NCBI GenBank assembly: GCA_026874595.1
Contig: JAPPUL010000068.1
Span: 573,001-637,000, forward strand
Direction of reading: 5' to 3'
DNA length: 64,000 nucleotides
Source of the DNA: Sipunculus nudus
Taxonomy: Eukaryota; Annelida; Sipuncula; Golfingiida; Sipunculidae
The translations under genes and the position numbers were made by a program. Under the pieces are notes generated by a model. The model worked only from the letters and a program-made list of their open reading frames with translations, made no database searches and was not told the origin of the DNA. Positions 47,966 through 57,274 of this stretch are shown piece by piece (the stretch's first letter is position 1; every line of letters begins with the position of its first letter).

Positions 47966-49210
47966 ATGGCATATGAGATATTCTATAAATACCTGTTTCC
48001 GCTGTTATCCGATACAGACTTATCATTCCTAAGAATATTTAAATATATAACCTTCCGAGCAAGCTATGCACTAGTAAGCGCTTTAGCTCTATCCTTAATA
48101 TTTGGTCCCTATCTAATAAAGTACCTAAAAAGGAGGAACGCAAAACAGCCAATAAGGGATGATGGACCAAAGACACATAAAACTAAATCAAGCACACCAA
48201 CAATGGGAGGGGTTCTAATTGTAGGGTCTATACTAATCTCGACATTGTTTTGGGGCCGACTTGATTTTACTTATATAATACTTTTACTCTTTGTAGTTGT
48301 ATCATTTGGACTTATAGGTTTTATAGACGATTATAAAAAGCTTAGCCTAAAGTCCTCAAAAGGACTATCTGCCTCCCTAAAGCTTTTCCTACAAATAGTT
48401 ATCTCAGTAATTTGCATGTTTATAATAACAGAAATATCATTAAAAGAGCTTGTAAACACTCTACCAAAACACATATCAGACTACATATCAAAAGGACACC
48501 ACTTAAATTATGAAGAACTAAGCTACTTTGCAAAAAAGCCGATCCTGCCGTTATACATACCCTTCATAGACAATTATATATTTGACATGTATAAATACTC
48601 CATTAGTTTTATTTTGCCGATATTAGATACTCCTATCGTAATACCGTATCTATACATAATATTTGGGTCATTTGTAATAGCGGCATCGTCAAACGCAGTG
48701 AATTTAACAGATGGGCTTGACGGGCTTGCGATAGGGCTTGTAATCTTTGTTGGCATTGCTTTTGGGATACTTGCTTATCTGTCTGGGAATATAAACATAA
48801 CAGAGTATCTAAACATAGCCTATATAAGTCAAGGAGGAGAGCTTTCGGTATTCACAACGGCTTTTGTAGGAGGGTGTATAGGGTTTTTGTGGTATAATTG
48901 TCATCCTGCACAGATTTTCATGGGGGATACAGGATCTTTATCACTTGGAGGCGTTGTTGGGGTTTTGGCGGTGATACTTAAGAAAGAGTTTTTGCTAATA
49001 ATAATAGGAGGGGTATTCGTGCTTGAGCTTTTGTCGGTTATACTACAAGTCCTTTATTATAAATGCACAAAGAGACGGATATTTAAGATGGCGCCAATCC
49101 ATCATCACTTTGAATTAAGCGGCTGGGCAGAATCTCAGGTTATAATAAGGTTTTGGATAGTGGGAATAATTCTTGCATTAATCGGGCTTTCGACATTGAA
49201 GTTGCAATAA
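47966..49210 (+). CDS. mraY: Phospho-MurNAc-pentapeptide transferase MraY
   Basis: Membrane enzyme that makes lipid I from UDP-MurNAc-pentapeptide and undecaprenyl phosphate. The motifs KSSTPTMGG, IGFIDDYKK, VNLTDGLDGLA, FMGDTGSL and the histidine cluster APIHHHFE are present. Length 414 is about 50 above usual because of an insertion at about 170-205 (between helices), rich in lysine and tyrosine. The stop overlaps the next start as TAATG. Confidence 0.96.
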   Translation: MAYEIFYKYLFPLLSDTDLSFLRIFKYITFRASYALVSALALSLIFGPYLIKYLKRRNAKQPIRDDGPKTHKTKSSTPTMGGVLIVGSILISTLFWGRLDFTYIILLLFVVVSFGLIGFIDDYKKLSLKSSKGLSASLKLFLQIVISVICMFIITEISLKELVNTLPKHISDYISKGHHLNYEELSYFAKKPILPLYIPFIDNYIFDMYKYSISFILPILDTPIVIPYLYIIFGSFVIAASSNAVNLTDGLDGLAIGLVIFVGIAFGILAYLSGNINITEYLNIAYISQGGELSVFTTAFVGGCIGFLWYNCHPAQIFMGDTGSLSLGGVVGVLAVILKKEFLLIIIGGVFVLELLSVILQVLYYKCTKRRIFKMAPIHHHFELSGWAESQVIIRFWIVGIILALIGLSTLKLQ

Positions 49211-50016
49211 TGTATTTAAAGAATCTAAAGATAGAGTCAAACGAACATATACGAAATAGGTTTTACCGTTTAGTAGTTGAGGATTTTAAGATATCAAAAG
49301 AGAGTAAGCCGGGTCAATTTGTACATATAAAGGGGACAGAGAAAAAAGCCCCGCTTTTAAGGCGTCCCTTTAGCATATACAAAAAAGAGGGAGATAAGAT
49401 ACATATATTGTACGAGGTAATAGGGCTTGGGACAAAGCTTTTGTCGAAGATGGGCAGTGGGATGGAACTTAGCATATTGGGTCCGCTTGGGAGTGGTTTT
49501 ACAACTGGTGAAATTGTAAAGACTAAGTATAGAAAGATGCTATTAGTTGGAGGCGGGATAGGGATAGCGCCGTTGCAGTTTTTATATGAGGAGCTAAAGC
49601 AAGATGTTTTTGAGGATGTTGGGATAAAGGATGTTGGGATAAAGGATGTAGAAATAGAAGTGGCACTTGGATTTGGGAGTGAGAGTTTAGTTATAGGGGT
49701 GGATGAGTTTTTGGGGGTGGGAATAAAGCCAATAGTCTATACGGAAGACGGAACATATGGTAAAAAAGGCTTTGTAACACAATATCTTAAAGAGGCAAGT
49801 AAGACTTACGATATAATATACGCCTGTGGGCCTATGGGGATGCTAAAAGAAGTACTCAGAATCAAAGGAGCGGCTGTCCATTGCGAGGTATCAGTACATA
49901 ATTTCATGGGTTGCGGGTATGGGGTATGCCTTGGGTGCGTTATAGACGTATGCGGAGAATATAAGAGGGTATGTAAGGAAGGGCCTGTATTTAAGGGTAA
50001 GAATCTAACTATATAA
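49210..50016 (+). CDS. pyrK: PyrK-like dihydroorotate dehydrogenase electron-transfer subunit
   Basis: Ferredoxin-reductase-like FAD and [2Fe-2S] protein. RRPFSIY is the FAD-binding motif. GGGIGIAPLQFL is the nucleotide-binding motif. The C-terminal cluster is C-x4-C-x2-C with a later C (GCGYGVCLGCVIDVCG). The start at 49210 overlaps the mraY stop (TAATG) and fits the family; the open frame begins further up at 49153. A 15-bp repeat doubles VGIKD near 49617-49646. No pyrD is adjacent, so a different partner is possible. Confidence 0.85.
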   Translation: MYLKNLKIESNEHIRNRFYRLVVEDFKISKESKPGQFVHIKGTEKKAPLLRRPFSIYKKEGDKIHILYEVIGLGTKLLSKMGSGMELSILGPLGSGFTTGEIVKTKYRKMLLVGGGIGIAPLQFLYEELKQDVFEDVGIKDVGIKDVEIEVALGFGSESLVIGVDEFLGVGIKPIVYTEDGTYGKKGFVTQYLKEASKTYDIIYACGPMGMLKEVLRIKGAAVHCEVSVHNFMGCGYGVCLGCVIDVCGEYKRVCKEGPVFKGKNLTI

Positions 50017-50059
50017 ATACATGTATAACAGGGACGAAAACAAGAGACGGAAAAAAGAG

Positions 50060-50087
50060 ATGGAAAAAAAGAGATGGAAAAAGCTAA
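50060..50087 (+). repeat. 14-bp duplicated start region of alr
   Basis: GATGGAAAAAAAGA-type units place an extra ATG at 50060, 14 bases before the alr ATG at 50074. The upstream ATG opens a 12-codon ORF that overlaps the alr start in another frame. Confidence 0.75.
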
Positions 50088-51189
50088 AAGTTACATAGAA
50101 ATAGACCTAAGGGCACTAAGGCACAATTTAGGAGTTCTAAAAAGCTTTCTAAAGGAGAGAACAAAGGTGCTTGGAGTGGTTAAGGCGAATGCGTATGGGC
50201 TTGGGTCATTTGAGGTATGCAAAGAGCTTATTAAAGGAGGGGTAAAGGATTTTGGAGTAGCGTTATTAGAGGAGGGGATATTGCTTCGGGAGGAAGGGAT
50301 AAAAGAGAACATATTGATATTCTCGCCCTACACAGAAGAAGAGATACCCTATATAATTGCCCATAATCTATTAGCAAGCATAATAAACCTTGAAAGAGGT
50401 AAAATACTTAACGAGGCAGCCCGTAAAGCAGATAAGATAGTTCGTGTACACTTGAAAGTAGATACAGGGATGGGACGACTTGGCACAGATTTCAGAAAGA
50501 GCAAAGAGTTTATAGAAGGTATAAAAGAGTTAAAGAATTTAAAGGTAGAGGGAATATACTCACATTTTGCCTCGGCCGACATAGGGGACACAGAGTATAC
50601 AAACTTACAAATAACTCGCTTTAAAGAGCTAATAAGCGGGAATAGAGGGACAGGAGATAGAGGGGAAGGAATAAGTTATCACATATCAAACTCAAGTGGG
50701 ATAGTATGTTATAGTGACAGTGCGCAATTTGACATGGTAAGGCCTGGCCTATTGCTCTATGGGGCTTATCCATCGGATTATATAAAGGAGCGAGTAAAAG
50801 TAGATAAGGTGGTAAATGTAAAAAGCACAATAGTATCGTTAAAAGAGCTTGAAAAGGGAGATAGTGTAAGCTACGGGAGAACATATAAGGCAGAGAGTAA
50901 AGTTAAGATAGGTATAATTCCAATAGGCTACGCAGATGGTTTTTCGACATTATTATCAAATAAAGGGGAAGTTGTGATAAAAGGCAAGCGTGTAAAGGTA
51001 GTGGGGCGGGTCTGCATGGACTACACAGCAATTGATGTAAGCGATGTTAAAGGTGCCGGTGTAGGTGATGAAGTAACGGTACTGGGGGATGGAATAACGG
51101 AGGAGGAACAATCAAAACTAACGGGTCAAATACCCTATGAAATACTAACCTCACTATCCCGAAGACTTGTAAGACTATATAAAAAATAA
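50074..51189 (+). CDS. alr: Alanine racemase
   Basis: PLP enzyme that makes D-alanine for peptidoglycan. The PLP lysine is in VVKANAYGLG (about 33-42). The catalytic tyrosine region is SVSYGRTYKA, and GRVCMDYTAIDV is a family signature. Length 371 is normal. It sits 57 bases after pyrK and closes the proximal wall-synthesis segment. Note the duplicated start region just upstream. Confidence 0.96.
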   Translation: MEKAKSYIEIDLRALRHNLGVLKSFLKERTKVLGVVKANAYGLGSFEVCKELIKGGVKDFGVALLEEGILLREEGIKENILIFSPYTEEEIPYIIAHNLLASIINLERGKILNEAARKADKIVRVHLKVDTGMGRLGTDFRKSKEFIEGIKELKNLKVEGIYSHFASADIGDTEYTNLQITRFKELISGNRGTGDRGEGISYHISNSSGIVCYSDSAQFDMVRPGLLLYGAYPSDYIKERVKVDKVVNVKSTIVSLKELEKGDSVSYGRTYKAESKVKIGIIPIGYADGFSTLLSNKGEVVIKGKRVKVVGRVCMDYTAIDVSDVKGAGVGDEVTVLGDGITEEEQSKLTGQIPYEILTSLSRRLVRLYKK

Positions 51190-51288
51190 TACCTTGACAA
51201 AGCCTAAAAAAAATATTTATATTTTTACTTAGTAAAAAGGAACAAAAAAAGAATATAAATCAAAACATAAATTTGGAGCAAATCCTAA

Positions 51289-52284
51289 ATGAGTACAATA
51301 GATAAAAACTTAATAATGCGGGCGCTAAGGACTGTAATGGATCCGGAGCTTGGGAAGGATCTAGTATCGCTTAATATGGCAAAGCCAGAATGGATAGAGA
51401 TTGACGGCACTACTGTAAAGGCCCAAGTTGAGCTTACAACATCAGGCTGTCCATTAAAGACAAAGATAGAAACAGATTGTAAAGAAGCGATAATGCGGGT
51501 ACCAGGAGTAAAGAGCGTAGATATAAACTTCACAGCAAAGGCAGCGCCAGAAAGAGAGATAAAACTAGATAACATAAAACGAATAATAGCAGTATCAAGC
51601 GGTAAGGGAGGGGTTGGAAAGAGCACAGTAGCAACAAACATAGCAAAAGCATTTAAGGAAGCGGGTTTCAAAGTAGGATTACTTGACGGAGATATATACG
51701 GACCAAACATACCGACGTTACTTGAGAATTATGGGAGGCCCTCGGCGTCAAGCGATGATAAGATGCTACCTATAGAACATGATGGAATAAAGTTCATATC
51801 AATAGGTTCGTTACTAGATGCGGGACAACCGGTGATATGGCGTGGGCCGATGTTGCATGGGGTGGTAAAGCAATTTTTATCTGATGTTATATGGGGAGAT
51901 CTGGATTATTTATTTGTAGACTTACCACCAGGCACAGGCGACGTACATCTATCACTATGCCAATTAATAGACTTAGCGGGAGCAATAGTAGTAACGACAC
52001 CACAAAAGTTGTCTGTAACAGATGTAAAGAAAGGGATAGGAATGTTTAGACAATTACAAGTAAATGTACTTGGGATAGTAGAAAACATGAGTTATTACCA
52101 GGGGACAGATGGAGAGAAGATATATGTATTTGGCAAAGATGGTGGAAAAGAGTTATCAGAAGAATGGCACTTACCGCTACTGGCACAAATACCGATAGAT
52201 CCTGCAATATGTGAAAATACAGAAGCTGGAGTAAAATACCTAAAGCCGATAGTAGATAGAATAAATAGTGCTATATTGGTATAA
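51289..52284 (+). CDS. mrp: Mrp/ApbC-type iron-sulfur carrier ATPase
   Basis: Fe-S cluster scaffold or carrier. An N-terminal MIP18/DUF59 domain (about 5-85, with TTSGCPL) is followed by a deviant Walker A, SSGKGGVGKS (about 104-113), and DGDIYGPN. Most family members have CxxC shortly after ENMSY; here the position reads ENMSYYQGTDGEK and has no cysteine pair. The rest is normal, so cluster handling may differ. Confidence 0.93.
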   Translation: MSTIDKNLIMRALRTVMDPELGKDLVSLNMAKPEWIEIDGTTVKAQVELTTSGCPLKTKIETDCKEAIMRVPGVKSVDINFTAKAAPEREIKLDNIKRIIAVSSGKGGVGKSTVATNIAKAFKEAGFKVGLLDGDIYGPNIPTLLENYGRPSASSDDKMLPIEHDGIKFISIGSLLDAGQPVIWRGPMLHGVVKQFLSDVIWGDLDYLFVDLPPGTGDVHLSLCQLIDLAGAIVVTTPQKLSVTDVKKGIGMFRQLQVNVLGIVENMSYYQGTDGEKIYVFGKDGGKELSEEWHLPLLAQIPIDPAICENTEAGVKYLKPIVDRINSAILV

Positions 52285-52406
52285 TTTGTATAGCTTACGG
52301 AAAATGTTATAATGAAAATATTATAGTATGCTTAAGTATATATAAAAAATATTATAATTACCTTTAATGCTGTGATAACAAATATAAAGTAATATAGGGA
52401 GACATT

Positions 52407-52745
52407 TTGGAGATACTACTACGAGAGAGCGGGAATGGAGTATTAATATTTGATATTACAGGAGAAATAAATCTAGAAAGCACTCCGTTGATAAAGAAGC
52501 ATGTTAAGGAAGCAACAAATCGTGGTAAGAAAGATATTATAGTAAATCTGAAGAAGGTAACATACATAGACAGCTCAGGGATAGGAGGATTGATATCTAT
52601 ATTCACACAGCTTAAAAAAAAAGGAGGAAGCTTAAAAATAATTAATATGTATGAAGCTGTAAGAAAGGTATTTGAACTTACTAGACTAACGGGCTTTTTT
52701 GAAATATATGAAAATGAAGATGAAGCATTAAGGTCGTATGGATAA
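52407..52745 (+). CDS. STAS-domain anti-sigma-factor antagonist
   Basis: 112 residues forming one STAS domain. The phosphorylatable serine region is YIDSSGIGGL, as in SpoIIAA/RsbV-type proteins. It starts with TTG, five bases after AGGGAG. No kinase or anti-sigma partner is adjacent, so the signalling partner must be elsewhere. Confidence 0.85.
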   Translation: MEILLRESGNGVLIFDITGEINLESTPLIKKHVKEATNRGKKDIIVNLKKVTYIDSSGIGGLISIFTQLKKKGGSLKIINMYEAVRKVFELTRLTGFFEIYENEDEALRSYG

Positions 52746-52853
52746 CTGTTTGTTTAAAGGGATATTAGCGGATTAAGCGCTATAGTTTAGAGGCTTTCAT
52801 AATTAATATAGGTGATAAAACATAATGGAGAGAAAAAAGAGGAATAAAGATAT

Positions 52854-53990
52854 ATGAAAGATTTCATATTCACATCAGAATCGGTATCAGAGGGACATCC
52901 TGACAAAGTAGCAGATCAAATATCAGATGCGATAGTAGATAAAATACTAGAACAAGATCCTAAAGGACGTATAGCCTGCGAGACAATGGTATCAACGGGA
53001 CTTGTAATGCTTGCCGGCGAGATTACAACCCATGCAGATATAGACTATCAAAAGATAGTACGCAATACGATAGAAGAGATAGGTTATAATGATAGTAATA
53101 TAGGGTTTGATTATAAGACCTGCTGCGTACAAAACGGTATAATAAAACAATCAAAAGACATAGCCTTAGGAGTTGATAAAGGGGGAGCAGGAGATCAGGG
53201 CATAATGTTTGGTTTTGCAATTGATGAAACAGAAGAACTTATGCCTTTGCCTATAGTGCTTGCGCATAAACTAGTTAAGAAATTATCTGATGTTAGAAAA
53301 GGAGGAGAGCTGTCATATTTACGACCAGATAGTAAGAGCCAGGTAACAGTAGAATATAAAAACAACAAACCCCTAAGGATAGATTCAATAGTAATATCGT
53401 CTCAACATACGGAAGATGTATCAAATGAGGAACTTAAGGCCGGGATAATAGATAAGGTTATTAATCCTGTTATAAAAGATGGTATAAAGCATGATGATCT
53501 TAAGATATATATAAACCCTACAGGTAGATTTGTAATAGGCGGGCCACATGGAGATTGCGGACTTACCGGACGAAAGATAATAGTTGACACTTATGGAGGA
53601 TACAGTCGACATGGAGGAGGAGCATTTTCTGGGAAGGATCCGTCAAAGGTAGATAGGAGTGCATCTTACATGGCTCGATACGTGGCTAAGAATCTAGTAA
53701 AAGCAGGTCTTTGTAATCGCTGCGAGGTTCAATTTGGATATGTTATAGGTGTATCTGAGCCTGTGTCAGTATATGTTAATACATTTGGGACGGGTAAAAA
53801 GAGTGAGGATGCTATTGCAAAGATAATAAATAAATATTTTGATTTGCGACCCTTAAGCATAATAGAAAAACTTGACTTACGAAAGCCACGATACCTTAAA
53901 ACAGCCTCATATGGCCATTTTGGTCGTTTAGAATCAAACTTTACCTGGGAAGACACCAAGATATCCGAAGAATTGAAGAAAGAGTTATAA
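52854..53990 (+). CDS. metK: S-adenosylmethionine synthetase MetK
   Basis: Makes SAM from ATP and methionine. [18 protein letters not shown] is the N-terminal signature; [12 protein letters not shown] and [17 protein letters not shown] are the two classical family patterns. Length 378 is normal. No SAM riboswitch is apparent in the 108-base leader. Confidence 0.97.
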   Translation: MKDFIFTSESVSEGHPDKVADQISDAIVDKILEQDPKGRIACETMVSTGLVMLAGEITTHADIDYQKIVRNTIEEIGYNDSNIGFDYKTCCVQNGIIKQSKDIALGVDKGGAGDQGIMFGFAIDETEELMPLPIVLAHKLVKKLSDVRKGGELSYLRPDSKSQVTVEYKNNKPLRIDSIVISSQHTEDVSNEELKAGIIDKVINPVIKDGIKHDDLKIYINPTGRFVIGGPHGDCGLTGRKIIVDTYGGYSRHGGGAFSGKDPSKVDRSASYMARYVAKNLVKAGLCNRCEVQFGYVIGVSEPVSVYVNTFGTGKKSEDAIAKIINKYFDLRPLSIIEKLDLRKPRYLKTASYGHFGRLESNFTWEDTKISEELKKEL

Positions 53991-54104
53991 AGCACGTTAA
54001 AATCTATACCTAGTTCTTTTGATATTGTTTAAAGGAATAAAGACAGCAAGTCTATAAGGTTTTATGTTCCCAAAAGATTAAGCTCTTAGATTGCTTCGCT
54101 TCTC

Positions 54105-55133
54105 ATGGAAAATAAGGAAAATAATATCCAAGACATTATGAGCCTAAGTCTTGATGCTAATAACATGATATGCATAAGGCTACTTATATTATCAAATGAA
54201 GGCACTCCAACACTAATAAGCTACAAAAACAGGTTTAATAAGACATTATATAAAGATTTAATAAATAGGTTGTCGACGGTAGATTATAATTCAGTGGATT
54301 TAAACACTGTTTATAGAGAAATTGGGATAGATGTATATAAACTGTTATTTTTAGATGGAGAAGAGAGTAAACTAGATGCAATAGATAATATTTTATTTGA
54401 GAGGTCTAACCCTCTAATAGTATTTATACACGATATGTTAGGGAATTTGCCAATAGAGTTACTAAAGAAAGACAAAAAGATGCTAATCGAACGTAAGACA
54501 GTAACAAGGAATATAGAGTTAGAGACACTAAGCCTTGGTGGAGATGCACCAGATTACGAGTCTTCTTTAGAAAACTATTTATCGATATTGCTTATAGTAG
54601 ATCCTTTAGGAGACTCAAAGACAGGCTATGAGGAGGGTCTTGACATTTTAGAGGGATTACAAAATTTAAATACTAAAGTAGAGGTAGATTTTATAAGTAA
54701 ACCTCTTGATAAGACAGAATTTATAAATATGCTTGAACTCTACGACATAATACATTTCATAGGGCATGGAGATACCCAAGGCAATGTACCTGGATTACGT
54801 ATAGACGATGATGTTGTATTGCAAGGAAATGATATTAACGGACTTTTAAAGCCGCCAAAGCTTTTATTTTTGAACGCTTGTATGACAGAAGGAATAGGAG
54901 AAAGGGATTCATCACTTAGCCTAAAGCTGCTCGGACTTGGCATAAATAATATAATTGGGACAGTATGGAAAATTCCGGATGTAAGTTTTGCAAAATTCAC
55001 ATTAAACTTTTACAAATCATATTTATTAGAAGAAGATATAGTAAGCAGCTTTATAAAAGCCCAAGAACTATCAGAAGAAGATGACATAAAACCCTATATG
55101 TTTCATCTATATAACGTCTCCAGGAGGAGATAG
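54105..55133 (+). CDS. Stand-alone CHAT-domain protein (caspase-like fold)
   Basis: 342 residues. The CHAT domain covers about 105-340: LPIELL (the usual PWELL block), histidine H221 in HFIGHGD, PGLRIDDDVVL, and cysteine C259 in LLFLNACMTEG, followed by GTVWKIPD. His and Cys form the expected catalytic dyad. The first 100 residues are not recognised. It lacks the TPR repeats found in many CHAT proteins and has no gasdermin, NTPase or toxin gene beside it. Confidence 0.85.
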   Translation: MENKENNIQDIMSLSLDANNMICIRLLILSNEGTPTLISYKNRFNKTLYKDLINRLSTVDYNSVDLNTVYREIGIDVYKLLFLDGEESKLDAIDNILFERSNPLIVFIHDMLGNLPIELLKKDKKMLIERKTVTRNIELETLSLGGDAPDYESSLENYLSILLIVDPLGDSKTGYEEGLDILEGLQNLNTKVEVDFISKPLDKTEFINMLELYDIIHFIGHGDTQGNVPGLRIDDDVVLQGNDINGLLKPPKLLFLNACMTEGIGERDSSLSLKLLGLGINNIIGTVWKIPDVSFAKFTLNFYKSYLLEEDIVSSFIKAQELSEEDDIKPYMFHLYNVSRRR

Positions 55134-55192
55134 TATTTTAAAAAAAAAAGGTATGAGTGTAATTTAGATAAAATTATTAATATTGAAAACAA

Positions 55193-55237
55193 AAGGTCTA
55201 ATTAAAATTAAAGAAACAGAAGTTAAAAGAAACAGAA
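55193..55237 (+). repeat. 16-bp direct repeat in the yebC leader
   Basis: AAGAAACAGAAGTTAA-type sequence occurs twice in tandem just before the ribosome site (AGGAGAAGGAAG) of yebC. Confidence 0.6.
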
Positions 55238-55256
55238 GTTATAGGAGAAGGAAGAC

Positions 55257-55973
55257 ATGTCAGGACATTCTAAGTGGCACTCAATAAAGCATAAGAAAGC
55301 GAATGCAGATGCAAAGCGAGGTAAACTATTCACAAAGATAATACGAGAGATAACAGTAGCAGCAAAGAGCGGCGGTGGTGATGCAGATTCAAATCCGAAG
55401 CTTAGACTTGCAGTGCAAAAGGCAAAAGAAGCAAACATGCCATCAAACAACATAGAGCGAGCGATAAAGAAGGGGACAGGGGAGCTACCGGGAGTAAATT
55501 ATGAAGAACTTGTCTACGAAGGCTATCTTCCAAACGGTGTTGCCTGCGTAATAGACATATTAACAGACAACAAAAACCGTACGGTAGCAGAGATAAGAAC
55601 GATATTGTCAAAAAACGGAGGAAGCCTTAGCTCAAGTGGGAGCGTTCTTTGGATGTTTGAGAAGCAGGGTGTGTTCATATTGAATGTAGAAAAGGAGAGG
55701 GAGGATGAGGTAATGGAATTGGGGATAGAGGAGGAGGCACTTAACGTGGATATAGATGAGCTTATTACGATATACACAGACATCAAAAACTACGATAGGA
55801 TGAAAGAAGCGCTTGAGAGGGGTAATTTTAAAGTAGAGAGTGCAAGTATAAGTTGGATAGCGCAAAACCTTGTAAATCTTAACGAATCGGAGGCTCAACG
55901 GATAATGCGGATAGTTGAATTATTAGAAGATAATGAGGATGTTCAAAGCGTATCAACGAATTTTGATTTTTGA
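55257..55973 (+). CDS. yebC: YebC/PmpR-family transcription/translation regulator
   Basis: 238 residues with the signature start MSGHSKWHSIKHKKANADAKRG (shown in part: SGHSKWHSIKHKK). ANMPSNNIERAIKKG and YEGYLPNGVACVI are further family blocks. YebC proteins are linked to transcription control and to relief of ribosome stalling. Location just upstream of ruvCAB is common in bacteria. Confidence 0.95.
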   Translation: MSGHSKWHSIKHKKANADAKRGKLFTKIIREITVAAKSGGGDADSNPKLRLAVQKAKEANMPSNNIERAIKKGTGELPGVNYEELVYEGYLPNGVACVIDILTDNKNRTVAEIRTILSKNGGSLSSSGSVLWMFEKQGVFILNVEKEREDEVMELGIEEEALNVDIDELITIYTDIKNYDRMKEALERGNFKVESASISWIAQNLVNLNESEAQRIMRIVELLEDNEDVQSVSTNFDF

Positions 55974-55974
55974 G

Positions 55975-56026
55975 AGCATTATTTGAAAGCATTATTTGAA
56001 AGCATTATTTGAAAGCATTATTTGAA
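55975..56026 (+). repeat. 13-bp tandem repeat, four copies, between yebC and ruvC
   Basis: AGCATTATTTGAA repeats four times starting one base after the yebC stop. The rest of the 105-base gap shows nothing more. Confidence 0.9.
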
Positions 56027-56078
56027 GTTTTTGTTAAAGCAAAGTTATAATGAAAAGTAAAGGCAAATTAGTGGAAAG

Positions 56079-56567
56079 ATGAAGGCATTTGGAATAGATC
56101 CTGGTCTTACGACGACGGGGTATGGAATAATAGAGAGCATAGGCAACGAGTATAAATTGATAGGGTATGGGACGATAAAGCCAGATAAAGAAATACGGTT
56201 AGAAGAGAAGTTATATTACATACACAAGGAATTAAAATCTAAGTTAAAAGAATATAAGCCAACGACAGTAGCAATGGAGGAATTATACTTTGCACGAAAC
56301 CGAAGTAGCGGGATAAAGGTAAGCCATGCACGAGGAGTATTAATGCTTGCGTGTTTTGAGTGTGGCTATAATGTATATGAATATGGTCCTAAAGAGCTAA
56401 AGCTTGGAATAAGCGGTTATGGAGATGCGCCGAAGGCTCAAGTTATGAGTATGGTTCAAAAGCTTCTTAGACTAGAAGAGCTTATAAAGCCAGCAGATGC
56501 CTCAGATGGCCTGGCGCTTGCAGTATACCATTTAAATGTAATAAAAGCTGGAGCTATAAGAAGGTGA
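56079..56567 (+). CDS. ruvC: Holliday-junction resolvase RuvC
   Basis: Endonuclease that cuts Holliday junctions. Metal-binding acidic residues are visible: D7 in GIDPGLTTTGYG, E68 in AMEELYF, and the DASDGLALA block near the end. Length 162 is typical. Its stop overlaps the ruvA start (GTGA). Confidence 0.96.
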   Translation: MKAFGIDPGLTTTGYGIIESIGNEYKLIGYGTIKPDKEIRLEEKLYYIHKELKSKLKEYKPTTVAMEELYFARNRSSGIKVSHARGVLMLACFECGYNVYEYGPKELKLGISGYGDAPKAQVMSMVQKLLRLEELIKPADASDGLALAVYHLNVIKAGAIRR

Positions 56568-57184
56568 TAGACTATATAGAAGGGGAATTAGAAGTATGTA
56601 GAGAATCTTTTGTAATACTAAAGAGCGGGAATATAGGCTATAAGCTAAATATAACAAAGAAGTTAAAAGCAGCACTTCCTAAGCGAGGGGAGAAGGTTAG
56701 AGTATATACGCATTTAATGTATAAGGAGCCGATATTTGAGTTATATGGATTTGTAGATGAGCTTGAGCGGGAGGTCTTTTTGTTGCTTCTAAGCGTACAA
56801 GGAGTAGGAAGCAAGCTTGCACAAAACATACTCCTCCAAATAAAGACAGAAGAGCTAATAGCCTACATAAAAAGCGGATCAGTTAAGGAACTAAGTAGCA
56901 TTGTTAGTGGCCTTGGCAAGAAAACTAGTGAGAGGCTAAACCTTGAGCTTAAAAGCAAAGTGGAGAAGCTTTCCCTATATAGTGATAGTGCTTATATAGG
57001 TTCTGATATATTACAAAATAAAAATCGGCTAGTTATTGAGGCATTAAAGGAACTAGGTTATAGTGAGGCTGAGTCAGGAGCGGCACTTAAGGAAGTATTA
57101 TTAGATGTTGGAGTTTCAGGTGAGGATAAAAGGAGTACGGAGGATTTGCTTAAGGAAGTATTAATTTGGTTTAACAAAAGGTAA
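56564..57184 (+). CDS. ruvA: Holliday-junction DNA helicase subunit RuvA
   Basis: Binds four-way junctions and loads RuvB. The OB-fold start (MIDYIEGELEVC), LLLSVQGVGSKLAQNIL (first HhH) and VSGLGKKTSERL (second HhH) are present, with a C-terminal RuvB-binding domain. It starts with GTG, overlapping ruvC by four bases. Confidence 0.95.
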   Translation: MIDYIEGELEVCRESFVILKSGNIGYKLNITKKLKAALPKRGEKVRVYTHLMYKEPIFELYGFVDELEREVFLLLLSVQGVGSKLAQNILLQIKTEELIAYIKSGSVKELSSIVSGLGKKTSERLNLELKSKVEKLSLYSDSAYIGSDILQNKNRLVIEALKELGYSEAESGAALKEVLLDVGVSGEDKRSTEDLLKEVLIWFNKR

Positions 57185-57274
57185 GATTATAGTAATAAAG
57201 CCGAAGCAATTAGTTACTATTATAAACAATATATAAACAATATATAAATAATAAAATATTAAGGGGTAAGGTTT

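Noticed and set aside
49153-49209. Upstream start for pyrK within mraY
   Set aside because: The extra 19 residues are antisense-like to nothing and overlap mraY coding; the TAATG start at 49210 fits the family N-terminus.
52746-52853. SAM riboswitch before metK
   Set aside because: The 108-base leader shows no paired-helix pattern or conserved core of a known SAM riboswitch that I can recognise.
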